Shown here one piece after another: positions 18,875 to 28,465 of a stretch of 64,000 nucleotides of DNA. The translations under genes were made by a program, and so were the position numbers. Location: positions 1-64,000 of the forward strand of contig BBZU01000012.1 in assembly GCA_001304995.1 (NCBI GenBank), written 5' to 3'. This DNA is from Clostridia bacterium UC5.1-1D10 (lineage in GTDB: Bacteria; Bacillota; Clostridia; Lachnospirales; Anaerotignaceae). Position 1 is the stretch's first letter. Each line of letters begins with the position of its first letter. Under the pieces are notes generated by a model. The model was not told the origin of the DNA. It made no database searches and was given only the letters and a program-made list of their open reading frames with translations.

Positions 18875-20110
18875 CTATTCTTTTTCAAAGGCGGATTCAA
18901 TGCAAGCTGCGAGCTGCATTATTTCTGTTTCATCACGATGAACCGTGATTTGCATTAAATGTTTCACATCAATCACAATCCCTTGAATGCGCTCATAGGT
19001 TTCATTGTTCGACTTCCAATTACTAATGGATTCGCCAATTCGAGCAATATTATGGCACTCTTTCCAAATAGGACTGTTAGCATCAGAAGGCATCAAGAAA
19101 GCATTGAAGATTTTGAAATCTTCGCCATATTTTTTCTTGAACACATCCGAGTTTGCTATATATTCGCCATATGTTATCTGCTTATTGATAGAAGTCGATT
19201 CTGGCAAGTCTGTTACATGCTTTGTTACACCGAACTTATAGTACTTTGCATCAAGTACATATATATTACCATTCCAAAGCATGATGGAATCTGGCTCCAA
19301 ACTTGCATTATGGTAAGAGGACTCTCCAATAATCCAAGTTGTTTTGGGGAAGAAAGCTGACTTGCCTTCTATGCCATATACTCTATCAATGAGTGTTTCC
19401 CAAACATACTCAAATCGATTTGTTCCGTATCGAAAATTAAGTGGCGCATTAGGATCATACTTATCATCAACAATTGCCAGCATATTTCTAAACAAAGCCT
19501 TGTTTTTATCATTAAATGCATTACTCAGCTTGTCCAGAATGACTCCTCTAAACAATTTTTTGTTGTACTTGATACGAGGTTTGATTGGTAGGATTGCCGT
19601 AAACAGCCATCCCATTTTTTGAAAACTTTCATAAACACAGAACTCATGTATTTGTGTAATTAATTCATTTTCTTTTACAGAACTTTTCTTTGTAATAAAG
19701 TCAAGATAGTAGGCACTGTTTCTTTGCACCATCGGTTTCTGTGTTTTTATAGTTCTGCGCCAATTAATTTTTCCGCTTTTCGATACCTCATAATGAACTT
19801 CTTGCTCTCGATAATAACCTCTACTCAAATAATCAGAGATAATAGAAAGATATGCTTGTATGGGAGTTCCGATGGCATCAAATGTTTTATTTTGCAAAGT
19901 TATGTATGATTCTCTTCTTGAAACAGTTGATGCAATAGTGCTGATTAACAGCAGAATATCTTTTCGAAGAGATTTGTTGTCATCTGACAAATGATAACCA
20001 AGAGGAAAGTGGATGCTGAAGTTTCCGTTATCACATTTGATTCCGACGAAAGTGTCAGTGTCCCAATTTGTGTTTATATGACATTTATCTTTTAAATTGT
20101 ACTCCAGCAT
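18875..20110 (-). CDS. LlaJI-family restriction endonuclease subunit (McrC-like)
   Basis: The 411-residue protein resembles the second restriction subunit of LlaJI (R2, McrC-related). A PD-(D/E)XK site is visible: LEPDSIML (D274) followed by YVLDAKYYKFG (D287-x-K289). The N-terminal part should contact the AAA+ subunit. In this family the McrB-like motor recognises the site and the McrC-like nuclease cuts unmethylated DNA. GAAGGTG lies 6 nt before ATG, and the gene starts 14 bp after the motor gene stops. It is the last gene of a four-gene minus-strand operon. It is intact as read. Confidence 0.85.
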   Translation of the reverse strand: MLEYNLKDKCHINTNWDTDTFVGIKCDNGNFSIHFPLGYHLSDDNKSLRKDILLLISTIASTVSRRESYITLQNKTFDAIGTPIQAYLSIISDYLSRGYYREQEVHYEVSKSGKINWRRTIKTQKPMVQRNSAYYLDFITKKSSVKENELITQIHEFCVYESFQKMGWLFTAILPIKPRIKYNKKLFRGVILDKLSNAFNDKNKALFRNMLAIVDDKYDPNAPLNFRYGTNRFEYVWETLIDRVYGIEGKSAFFPKTTWIIGESSYHNASLEPDSIMLWNGNIYVLDAKYYKFGVTKHVTDLPESTSINKQITYGEYIANSDVFKKKYGEDFKIFNAFLMPSDANSPIWKECHNIARIGESISNWKSNNETYERIQGIVIDVKHLMQITVHRDETEIMQLAACIESAFEKE

Positions 20111-20124
20111 TATTTCACCTTCTT

Positions 20125-21873
20125 TTATTCTTCTTTTTTGGTATCTTCTGCAGAACCAATCTCATCTGTAAGAGAAGATTTCTTTGCGTTCATACTTGAA
20201 ATCATCTTGTTATATACATCAGTTTTTAAAACAGACTGTAAACGATCGGTTGTGGATTTTCGATATGTTTCAATCACACACTCCAGAGACTTCAGATGGT
20301 CCTGAAAGATAAAATCGCGACTCATCTTAAACGCATCATCCCAAAGATATTTTAAAACTTTCTCAGGGAAGCGATCTGCCTGAAGCTCTCTAAAACCAAT
20401 GAAGTATGCACCCAATCGCTTGTCTTCTGAACTGTTGATTTCAGCGTTTGCTTCTAGAATCAAATCATTTACTACAGAGGCAAATGTGCCCCAGTCTATT
20501 ACGGAACCTTCAATCGGCGTGGAAGCATACTTAGATTGAAGCACATTATTATCGATATGCTTCATAATCCAACGCCTTTGAAATGCTGTATCCAATGTAA
20601 ACACATTCTGATCAGCAGTATTCATTGTTCCCAAGATCCACAGATTGGAAGGCAGATATACCTCTTGTGTTTCATCATCATAAACGGCCTTTGCAATATC
20701 AAAATTAGTGATGCTATATTCACTTTCGCCAACTTCCTCATCTGGATGTTCACCAGCAGATTTTCTATCCAATAGTTGGAAGATTTCGCCGAAGATAGCT
20801 GATGCATTTCCTCTGTTGATTTCTTCAACAATAAGATAATAATAGTTATCGGGATCGCTCCATGCCTTTTTTAAGATTGTAGTAAATGGGCCTGGAGTAA
20901 ATTCATACTTAAGTTGACCATCTACGACTTTAGGCAGAATTTGACCCACGAAATCAGAATAAGTATAATCGGGATGGAACACAACTCTTTCCATCTTAGT
21001 TCTATCGTTACAATAATTTGTCTTAATCATATGGCTCTTTCCTGCGCCAGGAACACCATACAACAAAATATTTTCTGCAGCAGTTTTCTTTCCGGAAGTT
21101 GATATTCTTTTTGACGGCTTGGCAAATGAAATACCGTATGTATTCTTTTTCAAAGCTTTGTAAATATTGACTGCTTTATTCAATTCCGTGTAATAGGAAT
21201 CGTTCATATCTGCAGCCTTGATAATTTCGATAGGCTTATAATTGTTTTTTACAATGCTCTTTCCATACTTGATGCCGAAAACATGAATAGAGCAAACTTG
21301 CATACCATTCTCGGCATGTGTATACATTCCTTTAAGGATCGTTGCAAGCTCACTAATGCTGTAGTCGTCACGAATTGCATCTGAGATAATCTTGGTCGAT
21401 GGGCCAATATCTTCAGGAATTTCACTAGGATCAAGAAGAGGATTGTAAGGATTATTTTCTGTCATAAGAGCGTTATATACTTTCTCTTGTTCTGCATCCA
21501 TTCTTGCAATTTCACCATATGGATGAACTGCTTCGCCTACATATGCGATACATTTTTTTGCATTAACATTAAGCCAAAGAACGTATGCCAAACTTGCAAA
21601 GATTGTTTCAACTTGATTTCGACTGGATCCAGATCCACCAAATACAACCTCAACATTAGCTGCTGGGCGAAAATACATTTCATTCCATACCTTTTCAAGT
21701 CGTTCGAAGGTCCAAGTTTTACGCTTGCCCTGAACATCAAGAACAACATTGTTATTCTCGTAATCAACTTCTGTTACTGAGAATACAGATGCATTGCCTG
21801 ATATACCATGTAATGTTTTTCCTATTAATTCGGTTTCGATATCTTTAAGAACGTCGAGTAGTGTTTTTTTCAT
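20125..21873 (-). CDS. McrB-like AAA+ GTPase/ATPase, restriction motor subunit (LlaJI R1-like)
   Basis: The 582-residue protein has an N-terminal region of about 260 residues, probably for DNA recognition, then an McrB-type AAA+ domain. Walker A is GVPGAGKS (273-280), Walker B is LIVEEINRG (347-355), the McrB signature is GTMNTADQN (415-423) and the arginine pair is in FQRRW. It hydrolyses nucleotide to translocate DNA and activate the nuclease subunit. Its ATG overlaps the methyltransferase stop codon (TTATGA) with GGAGG 6 nt upstream, so the two are translationally coupled. The C-terminus is acidic and lysine-rich. Intact as read. Confidence 0.9.
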   Translation of the reverse strand: MKKTLLDVLKDIETELIGKTLHGISGNASVFSVTEVDYENNNVVLDVQGKRKTWTFERLEKVWNEMYFRPAANVEVVFGGSGSSRNQVETIFASLAYVLWLNVNAKKCIAYVGEAVHPYGEIARMDAEQEKVYNALMTENNPYNPLLDPSEIPEDIGPSTKIISDAIRDDYSISELATILKGMYTHAENGMQVCSIHVFGIKYGKSIVKNNYKPIEIIKAADMNDSYYTELNKAVNIYKALKKNTYGISFAKPSKRISTSGKKTAAENILLYGVPGAGKSHMIKTNYCNDRTKMERVVFHPDYTYSDFVGQILPKVVDGQLKYEFTPGPFTTILKKAWSDPDNYYYLIVEEINRGNASAIFGEIFQLLDRKSAGEHPDEEVGESEYSITNFDIAKAVYDDETQEVYLPSNLWILGTMNTADQNVFTLDTAFQRRWIMKHIDNNVLQSKYASTPIEGSVIDWGTFASVVNDLILEANAEINSSEDKRLGAYFIGFRELQADRFPEKVLKYLWDDAFKMSRDFIFQDHLKSLECVIETYRKSTTDRLQSVLKTDVYNKMISSMNAKKSSLTDEIGSAEDTKKEE

Positions 21874-22966
21874 AAGAAAGCCTCCAGATAATCATACATA
21901 GTTTTGGCTATACCACTGGAAAGAATATAAGGCACACCATTACCAATTGTCTTAAATTTATCGGTCAATGTCATTTCAGGTGGCAGTTCAAAATTGGCTG
22001 GTAATGTCTGCAATGAAAGAGCTTCAGATGCAGATATTCTTCTTGCTTTATAAGGATGCAAATGAACCTCATTATTTCCATAAGCTACAGTAGGAGAATA
22101 ACGCCAACGATGTAGTCTTTTATATGACTTTTTGCTAACATCGCCCTCCTTGATACTTTGCATTCTCGGCAAACCACCTCTGGGAGTGAAATAGTCCTGC
22201 CCATTTGGATGGTTCTCGACATCATTTTTTTGAACCAGTACTGTACAGTCAACTCAACAGGAATACCGTCGGGGCAGTCCGTTGTGCCGTTTTCAACAAA
22301 CATATTCGTTTCTGGCCATGGCATTTGTTTAATCTCATCAAGATTATACTTTTGGTACTTCTTCCAAGGGAAATCATTAATATCCTTATCTCCAAGAATT
22401 TCTGAGCGGATACCAAACATCAAGATTCTATCTCTATCTTGAGGAGCACCATACGCTAGTGCGTTTATTAAGCAATTAGTTGTACTGTATTCGGCAGCCT
22501 GAATACTTGCTTTCAATTCTTCAAAAAAGGCTCTATGTCTAGCCGTTTTCCATAATCCTTTGACATTTTCAAATAGAAAGAAATCTGGCTTCATCTGAAT
22601 AATGAGATTGGTATAGGACAATGAAAGCTTACCATTATCGCCGTCTCGTCCTTTTTGTTTACCGGCTACAGAAAAGTCAGGACAAGGAGGGCCACCTATG
22701 AATCCAACAAGGCTTCCATCTTTTCTCGCATCGGCAATCCAAGCAAATAATTCTTTTTTGCGTTCATTTAAGAACACGTTGATATCGCCATTAAAATAGC
22801 CATATGTTGGTTCTCGAAGTCCCATCTTAGCACGGGAATACTTATATGCATTCATAAAGGCCGGATGAAATTCATTGACAAATTCTACATCAAACCCATT
22901 GGTTTCAAAACCTAGATCTAAGAAACCACTCCCCGAAAAAAAGGAGAAGATCTTCAATTTAGCCAT
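21870..22966 (-). pseudogene. DNA (cytosine-5)-methyltransferase of the LlaJI-type system, frameshifted
   Basis: This enzyme methylates cytosine in the recognition site and so protects host DNA. Motif I is IFSFFSGSGFLDLGFE, motif IV is FIGGPPCPDFS with the catalytic Cys, motif VI includes FLFENVKGL (ENV), motif VIII includes QDRDRILMFG, and the C-terminal NGVPYILSSGIA contains motif X. The run of A at plus-strand 22225-22231 needs one more base to join WFKKNDVENHPNG to the downstream part; repaired, the product is about 365 residues. ATG 22966 overlaps the end of the controller gene. LlaJI itself has two methyltransferases; only one is seen here. Confidence 0.85.
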
Positions 22967-23183
22967 TCTGCATATCCTCGCTCTCTGCCTGAAATTCGAT
23001 AATATCATCAATTTTACATCCCAAAACATCACATATTTTTTCCAATGTTTCTATAGGAACAGACTCATCTTTTCCAAGTTTAGCCATTGCATTTGTTGTA
23101 ATATTTGCTGCTTTTCGTAACTGAGTTTTATTCATTCTTTTGTCTATCATTAGTTTCCAGAGTTTATTATATGATCGAGTCAT
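22959..23183 (-). CDS. Cro/CI-type helix-turn-helix controller of the restriction operon
   Basis: A 74-residue DNA-binding protein whose core is an Xre/YozG-like helix-turn-helix: NKTQLRKAANITTNAMAKLG, then IETLEKICDVLGCKIDDIIE. GGGAGG lies 5 nt before ATG. It is the first gene of the operon and overlaps the methyltransferase start by 8 bp. Controller proteins of this kind delay nuclease expression until methylation is complete. That role is inferred from position. Confidence 0.85.
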   Translation of the reverse strand: MTRSYNKLWKLMIDKRMNKTQLRKAANITTNAMAKLGKDESVPIETLEKICDVLGCKIDDIIEFQAESEDMQNG

Positions 23184-24704
23184 TTCTTCCTCCCTACATT
23201 AGTTTTTTTGAAAAATGCTATTTAATATTATATCATAATTGATTTAGAATCTCAATAATATTTTGATGTTTTCAACTATTTGCGTGGACCAAAACAACTA
23301 ATCTACACTAGACATTCTGCACTTAGATTCGGTCTTGTGTGGACTTGTCTGCATTCATTTGCATGGTTCGTTTACTTGCGTTCCTCGAAGTAGAAAGCGG
23401 TCAGTCGGATACTTATCCTAGCCTTACTGATCTGATAGGTTTCGCTGCCTTCCCTAGTGGGTGTTACCATCCGGCAGAGAGCTGGCGTATTCGGTCAGCT
23501 TATGCTTTAGGCTGGTATTGAATATAGGTATCATGTTAGCAGAATGGCTTCTTTCTCATACTTTGTTAAATGGCTCATTGATGCCATACACATCGTTTTT
23601 CACATTATAAAGGTGTGCATTATAGGCTTTGTCATCTCTGAAAGTTGTCAGCACCTAGATCACACTGGGTATGGCGTCCTATCGGGCTTCAGACTTTGAC
23701 GAAAGTAATAAAGATTATACATCATATGCGGCACTGATTACCCAAACTGGGAGAAAGGATAAAGATTGAAGCGGACAATTAGTTTTATGACAGGAAAAGG
23801 CTCTGTCAACCAAATAGCAGGAAATTTCATTCAAAGAATACAGAACCGGAATGAAGTTATCTAAAGTATGATACTTTTGCTAAAGGAATACCAGAATTTT
23901 TTAAGGGGTATGATATTAGATATGAACCATAGAATACAATCCTGATTCTTGATTGTCCTGTTCTAAAAGATACTTCGGAATATACGGGGATAGATAGGGT
24001 TTTCGAGTTTATTAAATCTATCTGCTTGGAACAGGAGATTTTGAAATTATTTTCTGAGAGTTGTGTTATAAATATATTGTTAAAAAACAATACGAAGTTG
24101 AAAGTGTCAATGGATAATATTTGTGAAGCAGTTTTGACATATGTTATATGACATACTTTGGCAAGAAAATCTTTGGAGGAATTTGAGTAGAAAGAAGCAG
24201 ACTATTCACATATACAGAAGATATTTATACAGGTTGTGTTGGATGATATAAAGAAACATTGGGAATCTTCGCTAGAAATTTTTATAAAAAATTATTATGA
24301 AAATGGCAGAGAACGGTTTAAACTATCTTTTAAGTGCTATTAGTTGCATAGCTGTACATTTATACTATATAATAATGAAGTGCTTTACGGTATAATTTAA
24401 CGCTGGCGGTTAACCAAAATGTGCTTCTGAAATTGGATTTTTACGAGAATTTCAATGTGATAAAATAAGATAAGAAGAATTATAATCCCTATATACCTAA
24501 AAAAGTATTTTTACTGCGTAATGTTTCAGTATTGGTGTTATAACAGGACGATAATAGTAGGTTGTATTGTCATGTGTTTTCAGTTATAATATTTGTAGTA
24601 ATGAAGTAATTTGGTAAATTATACAAGATGAATATATACTATAAAATTATTCTAAATATGAATGTATTCTCATACAATAGATATAATATGTATGAGGTGA
24701 TAAT
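23184..24704. other. Decayed stretch with a relaxase relic
   Basis: About 1.5 kb without an intact gene. It contains a truncated relaxase N-terminus (listed separately). A GC-richer island (about 23330-23520) and AT-rich coding-like shreds (about 23990-24340) have many stops and match nothing I recognise. The stretch looks like a graveyard of plasmid or ICE DNA. Confidence 0.5.
23767..23856 (+). pseudogene. Truncated plasmid mobilisation relaxase (MobV/Pre-like) N-terminus
   Basis: A TTG after GAGAAAGGATAAAG begins KRTISFMTGKGSVNQ; with one added A the frame continues NSRKFHSKNTEPE and then stops. This matches the conserved opening of clostridial plasmid recombination/relaxase proteins as I remember them (KRTIS..GKGSVNHNSRKF). 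Only about 30 codons remain. It records past mobilisation of this region. Confidence 0.5.
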
Positions 24705-24863
24705 ATGGGGCAACTATTAGAAGAATTTATAGAAAAAATAAGTAGAGAAAGTTTGAATTTTGGAAAAATAGAGGGTGAATCACGTTCTTTAAATTTTTTG
24801 TTGACAGAATTGCCGTTAAAAAGTGAAGAATTTGTATCTAATGAAGGAAAAGCGGAAGACTAA
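24705..24863 (+). CDS. Small acidic protein, first gene of the protease cassette
   Basis: A 52-residue open frame with a good ribosome site (GAGGTGAT 4 nt before ATG) and TATAAT 18-23 bp upstream that could be a -10 box, although no clear -35 is seen. The protein is acidic and helical (LLEEFIEKISRESLNFGKIE). It ends 12 bp before the protease ATG, and its last bases precede the protease RBS. The family is unknown. It may be an antitoxin-like partner, chaperone or leader; that is speculation from size and position. Confidence 0.5.
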   Translation: MGQLLEEFIEKISRESLNFGKIEGESRSLNFLLTELPLKSEEFVSNEGKAED

Positions 24864-24875
24864 GGAGGGAGAAAT

Positions 24876-25787
24876 ATGCCCGCATGGGGAGAGTTACTTA
24901 CTGAATTGCAACCACATACAAATTCTGAAGGAGAAAATATACCTGCATTAACATTGGATGAATTGAGAACAAAGTATATTTATAAACTATACGAGAAAAC
25001 AGGAAGAAATGTGATTGCATATTATTCAGGATGGCTGAAGCCTGGAAGAACACAGAATATAGACATCAATGATAGCGATATAACTGGATTTATGAATGGT
25101 ATAAAGGATTTAGATTGTAGTAAAGGATTAGATTTAATTCTGCATACGCCAGGCGGAAATCCAACAGCAACTGAAGGGATTGTCAAGTATTTACATAGTA
25201 AATTTGAAGATAATATTCGAATAATAGTACCACAAATGGCTATGTCAGCAGGAACTATGCTGGCATGTTCGGCTAAAACTATTATTATGGGAAAACATTC
25301 TTGTTTGGGGCCAATAGATCCACAATATGGCGGTGTGCCAGCATATAATATTGTGAATGAATTTAGAGAAGCAAAGGCTGATTTGGATAATAATCCTCAA
25401 GCAAAAACATATTGGGAATTGCAGTTGAAAAAATATCCTGCAGCATTTTTTTATACAGTAATGGACGCTATTAATTTATCAAGTGCTTTGGCAACGGAGT
25501 GGTTGACCAAATATATGTTTTCAAACTCGGGTGAGCATGATGTGAAAAAGAAAGTGGCACGTATTGTTAAGAAACTTAATGCTAATAATAAATCACATTC
25601 TCGTCATTTTACTTATGATTTCTGCCAAGAACTTGGGCTAAATGTTGAGAGTTTAGAGAAAGACCAGGAATTTCAGGAACTAGTTCTTAGTGTTCACCAT
25701 TCTTTTATTATTACTATAGATGCAACAGCAACAACGAAAATAATCGAAAATCAAAATGGAATTAGATATATTACACAACAAAAATAG
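24876..25787 (+). CDS. SDH-type (ClpP-class, SppA-related) serine protease
   Basis: The 303-residue protein belongs to the serine dehydrogenase proteinase (SDH_sah) family, which shares the ClpP/crotonase fold. LILHTPGGNPTATEG (87-101) forms the oxyanion region, AMSAGTMLACSA holds the probable nucleophile S124, and CLGPIDPQ (143-150) is the family segment after it. No signal peptide is present; some relatives carry one, so this form should be cytoplasmic or associate with a membrane partner. GGAGGGAG lies 5-6 nt before ATG. It is followed by a small protein and then a multi-TM protein in the same direction, which makes a cassette. The substrate is unknown. Confidence 0.85.
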   Translation: MPAWGELLTELQPHTNSEGENIPALTLDELRTKYIYKLYEKTGRNVIAYYSGWLKPGRTQNIDINDSDITGFMNGIKDLDCSKGLDLILHTPGGNPTATEGIVKYLHSKFEDNIRIIVPQMAMSAGTMLACSAKTIIMGKHSCLGPIDPQYGGVPAYNIVNEFREAKADLDNNPQAKTYWELQLKKYPAAFFYTVMDAINLSSALATEWLTKYMFSNSGEHDVKKKVARIVKKLNANNKSHSRHFTYDFCQELGLNVESLEKDQEFQELVLSVHHSFIITIDATATTKIIENQNGIRYITQQK

Positions 25788-25799
25788 ATGGTGATTATT

Positions 25800-26088
25800 A
25801 TGAAAGAAATTATTAAATTTGAAATGGAAGAAATAATTAAAGAGATGAATACATTGGGCATATTAGAAAACAATGAGGATCTTGACAAAAGCGAATATTT
25901 TAATGCATGGAATTTTGGACAAAAAAAAGGTGATTATGAGTTTACCATTGGTACAATGATTACTGATTTTGATTATTTATGTTTATCAAAATTAAAAAAT
26001 ACATAAACGCTGGGTAGATGTGGAAAAGAATAGAATGTGGGCAAGAAGATATAGAAATAATAGTAGATATGTTTATGAGTTGAAGTAA
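25800..26088 (+). CDS. Small hypothetical protein downstream of the protease, 3' frameshift
   Basis: ATG 25800 has GGTGAT just upstream and lies 12 bp after the protease stop. As read it encodes 68 residues. Removing one A from the run at 25994-25999 extends it through KIHKRWVDVEKNRMWARRY to TAA at 26086, giving about 95 residues with a basic aromatic tail. The N-terminal half is acidic (IIKFEMEEIIKEMNTLGILE). No family is recognised. Tight spacing argues for functional linkage to the protease. Confidence 0.55.
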
Positions 26089-26135
26089 CCTGCCGAGTTC
26101 GAATAAAGAAAAATTTAGTACGTATTATTTTAAAT

Positions 26136-26162
26136 AGCAGGTAGTCCGTGGGATTACCTGCT
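26136..26162 (+). terminator. Hairpin after the protease trio
   Basis: AGCAGGTAGTCC pairs with GGATTACCTGCT (one G-T) around GTG. No T-run follows, so it may attenuate rather than end transcription before the membrane protein gene. Confidence 0.45.
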
Positions 26163-26215
26163 GTATATGTATTATAAATATTGCCAATTTCAATAATGTT
26201 TAGGAGAAAGAAGTT

Positions 26216-26951
26216 ATGGAGGAAAAACCAGCAAAGAACGACGCTAATAAGATTGAAAAAAAGTGCAGAAAAAATCAGAAAAAGATAGGAACGGAATATT
26301 AGGTGGTCTTGTATTTGGTATCATTTTAGTATTTCTTGCTTATCAAATCTATGAAAAGCTATTTGATTTTCCGATTGGACAGATGCTGGTCTACATAATA
26401 GGTTTTTTGGCATTAATTTGCTTTATGGTGTCTGTAAGCTGTTTCTTCGATTTGAAAGAGTCGAAGAAACTGGAAAACTAGAAGAAGAAGTTCGTAGAGA
26501 GGAAAAAGAATTTTCAGAAATAGATCCTGAGAAAAGAGCTTTGAGAGCAGAAAAAATGTTTAGGATGAATCAAAAGGAGTTAATGAGATATTATGATATG
26601 AATTTGGCTCAAACAAAATTTCTTTCTGGACTTGGTATTATGATGATTATATTTGGCATTCTGATAGTAGGAGTAACCTTGTATATGTATACGTCTTTTG
26701 AAACGGATAAGATTCTGTTAATTATAGGAAGTCTGAGTGGAATTGTGGTAGATTTTATTGGAGCGATTTTTATTAAGATGTATACTAAAAATATAGAAGC
26801 AGCTGTTAAGTTTCATGCAAAATTTGCAGAAAGTAACAATCTTTTACTTGCAAATTCAATTGCAAATAAAATAGAGGATGGTAAACTTAGAGAGAATACT
26901 TTATCAGAAATATCCAAAAATATTATTTTATCTAAAAATACAATGGAGTAA
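26216..26951 (+). pseudogene. Multi-TM protein resembling TRADD-N-associated membrane proteins, frame broken twice
   Basis: AGGAG lies 10 nt before ATG 26216. One extra A at 26256-26262 and one at 26474-26477 join three frames into about 245 residues. Order: a charged N-terminus, two TM segments (LGGLVFGIILVFLAYQIYE and MLVYIIGFLALICFMVSVS), a charged helical linker, then a second pair (IMMIIFGILIVGVTLYMY and ILLIIGSLSGIVVDFIGAIF), and a soluble tail with LANSIANKIEDGKLRENTLS. The second pair plus tail strongly resembles the TRADD-N-associated membrane domain found in NTP-dependent conflict systems. A membrane-acting effector role is inference. Confidence 0.6.
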
Positions 26952-27412
26952 TGGTAACATTTTGGCAACAGAAAATCGGTCAGAATAAATAATGTAATTG
27001 AAGTAAAATTTTGCATATACCCTTATAAAACTTAAATAAAATTAATAACAATAAAGGATACGCTGAATTTAACTAGCAACGGAAGGTTGCAAAATCCAAG
27101 GAGATATATTCTTCTGATAATTGTCTTTTGAAAACACTATGTCTGTTCATGATGGATATAATGATAAAATGGATTGGGCACAATCATGATTAAGACAGAT
27201 CCGTTCTCAGATGGAAATTTTCTTTGAAGATAGATTATCTGAGATACAGGCAGCTTTACCAAGCAGTGCTGACAAAGCCAGTTCTGCTTGGTATGTCTAG
27301 AAACAGCATCGTACAAACAACAGGGGGAGAACCTCATAAGAATAAGCTCTGTCCAAAGTAACTAATGAATATCTTTTATCAGTTTTTCATTTGTATAAAA
27401 TTTGAAGATTTC
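26952..27412. other. AT-rich intergenic stretch, nothing recognised
   Basis: No ribosome site or conserved frame is seen. A stretch at about 27130-27310 has coding-like composition with stops in every frame and may be a relic. Confidence 0.5.
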
Positions 27413-27667
27413 TCAATATCGCTCATATGTATCATATGATAGTATAATCTTCCTACATACTCTGCACACATAAGCCATTGGAAACTGTACATCTCCATCA
27501 GAAACAATATCTGGAGGCAATAGAATAGCTCTGCTTTTATTCATTGATTTTTCTGTAAACAAAGCAGGCATTTTTTCACCATCAGGCAAGAAAAAATTAC
27601 CACCTCTGCTGATCAATTTGCCTTTTTCCAATTCGCCACCGCAATAGGGACATTTTTCAGCGCACAT
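27413..27667 (-). CDS. Zinc-ribbon protein (PF20097-like)
   Basis: The 84-residue protein begins CAEKCPYCGGELEKGKL, a CxxC zinc knuckle, and ends with YVCRVCRKIILSY, the second CxxC. This two-knuckle layout matches the small PF20097-type proteins common in Clostridia. ATG at 27667 is chosen since GGAGG lies 8 nt upstream; the longer frame starts without an RBS. Function is unknown. It stands alone near the right end of the accessory region. Confidence 0.75.
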   Translation of the reverse strand: MCAEKCPYCGGELEKGKLISRGGNFFLPDGEKMPALFTEKSMNKSRAILLPPDIVSDGDVQFPMAYVCRVCRKIILSYDTYERY

Positions 27668-27731
27668 AGCTTCGCCTCCTTGAAAAAAATATATTGTAAA
27701 ATACATTTGTGATAACACTTGTCTAAGAGCG

Positions 27732-27762
27732 GGGAGAACTCCTAAAATAAAGGGGTTCTCCC
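27732..27762. terminator. Hairpin between the zinc-ribbon gene and its upstream neighbour
   Basis: GGGAGAAC pairs with GTTCTCCC, extended by TCCT/AGGG. T-richness follows on the plus strand (TTATTTTC), so it may be bidirectional. Confidence 0.5.
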
Positions 27763-27838
27763 TTATTTTCTGTCATCCAGTACGTAAGAAATGATAGCAC
27801 AAGGACAGATCATACTCAAATTTTCTACACCCACAGTA

Positions 27839-28240
27839 TCATTCAGACTCCTGTTCCAACGCTTGCAAAGAATCAACGATATTTTTCAACGCCTTTTCTG
27901 CTGTGTGCTGTTTAATCAGACCTTCTTTGGCATAAGCAGCAAGGTAGAGAGTCTGATCTTCCATCATTGCCACAACAAGGGCAGGATTCATATTTACAAA
28001 TCCAGAATCGACAACAGCAGTACATACCTGATTTTCCTCATCAAATTGCAGTATATTTCCGATGGCATTCAGCAGTTGGCTAACTAGGAAAAAATCTCCA
28101 TTTTCAATATTCATATGAACTGCTTCGGTAGGCAATTTAGAATGGATTTTTCGGAGCAAAAAACTGTTTCCACCAACAAGATTTGTGCAGTCGGATAATG
28201 CGTCACATAATATGGTATTAATTTTTTCCTTTGCATCCAT
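27839..28240 (-). CDS. Hypothetical protein, 133 residues
   Basis: This is a soluble, mildly acidic protein with no recognised motif. It has a mixed alpha/beta pattern (AVVDSGFVNMNPALVVAMME in the middle). ATG 28240 follows GAGGTG by 6 nt; the in-frame GTG at 28249 sits inside that ribosome site. The gene precedes a hairpin and lies between the zinc-ribbon and helix-turn-helix genes. No function can be given. Confidence 0.55.
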   Translation of the reverse strand: MDAKEKINTILCDALSDCTNLVGGNSFLLRKIHSKLPTEAVHMNIENGDFFLVSQLLNAIGNILQFDEENQVCTAVVDSGFVNMNPALVVAMMEDQTLYLAAYAKEGLIKQHTAEKALKNIVDSLQALEQESE

Positions 28241-28465
28241 GGGCTTCACCTCGTTATTTTCATAGGGCAGTATCTATGAAAAGTATATCATTGCAGGGAA
28301 TGACCGTCCATATATTCGAATTGAAAATATGTTTTTCTGGTTTCTTCAAGTCCCCACTAGGGTGTATTGGTTTTACCACCTTGTTTCCCACATTCACCTC
28401 TCTTGTTTCGTCCATTCACCCAAACTATATTTAAAGAACTATACCCATGTATCTATCTCTATCTA

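Noticed and set aside
23339-23521. 60-codon plus-strand frame in the decayed region
   Set aside because: It has no ribosome site and no recognisable family; I treat it as part of a relic.
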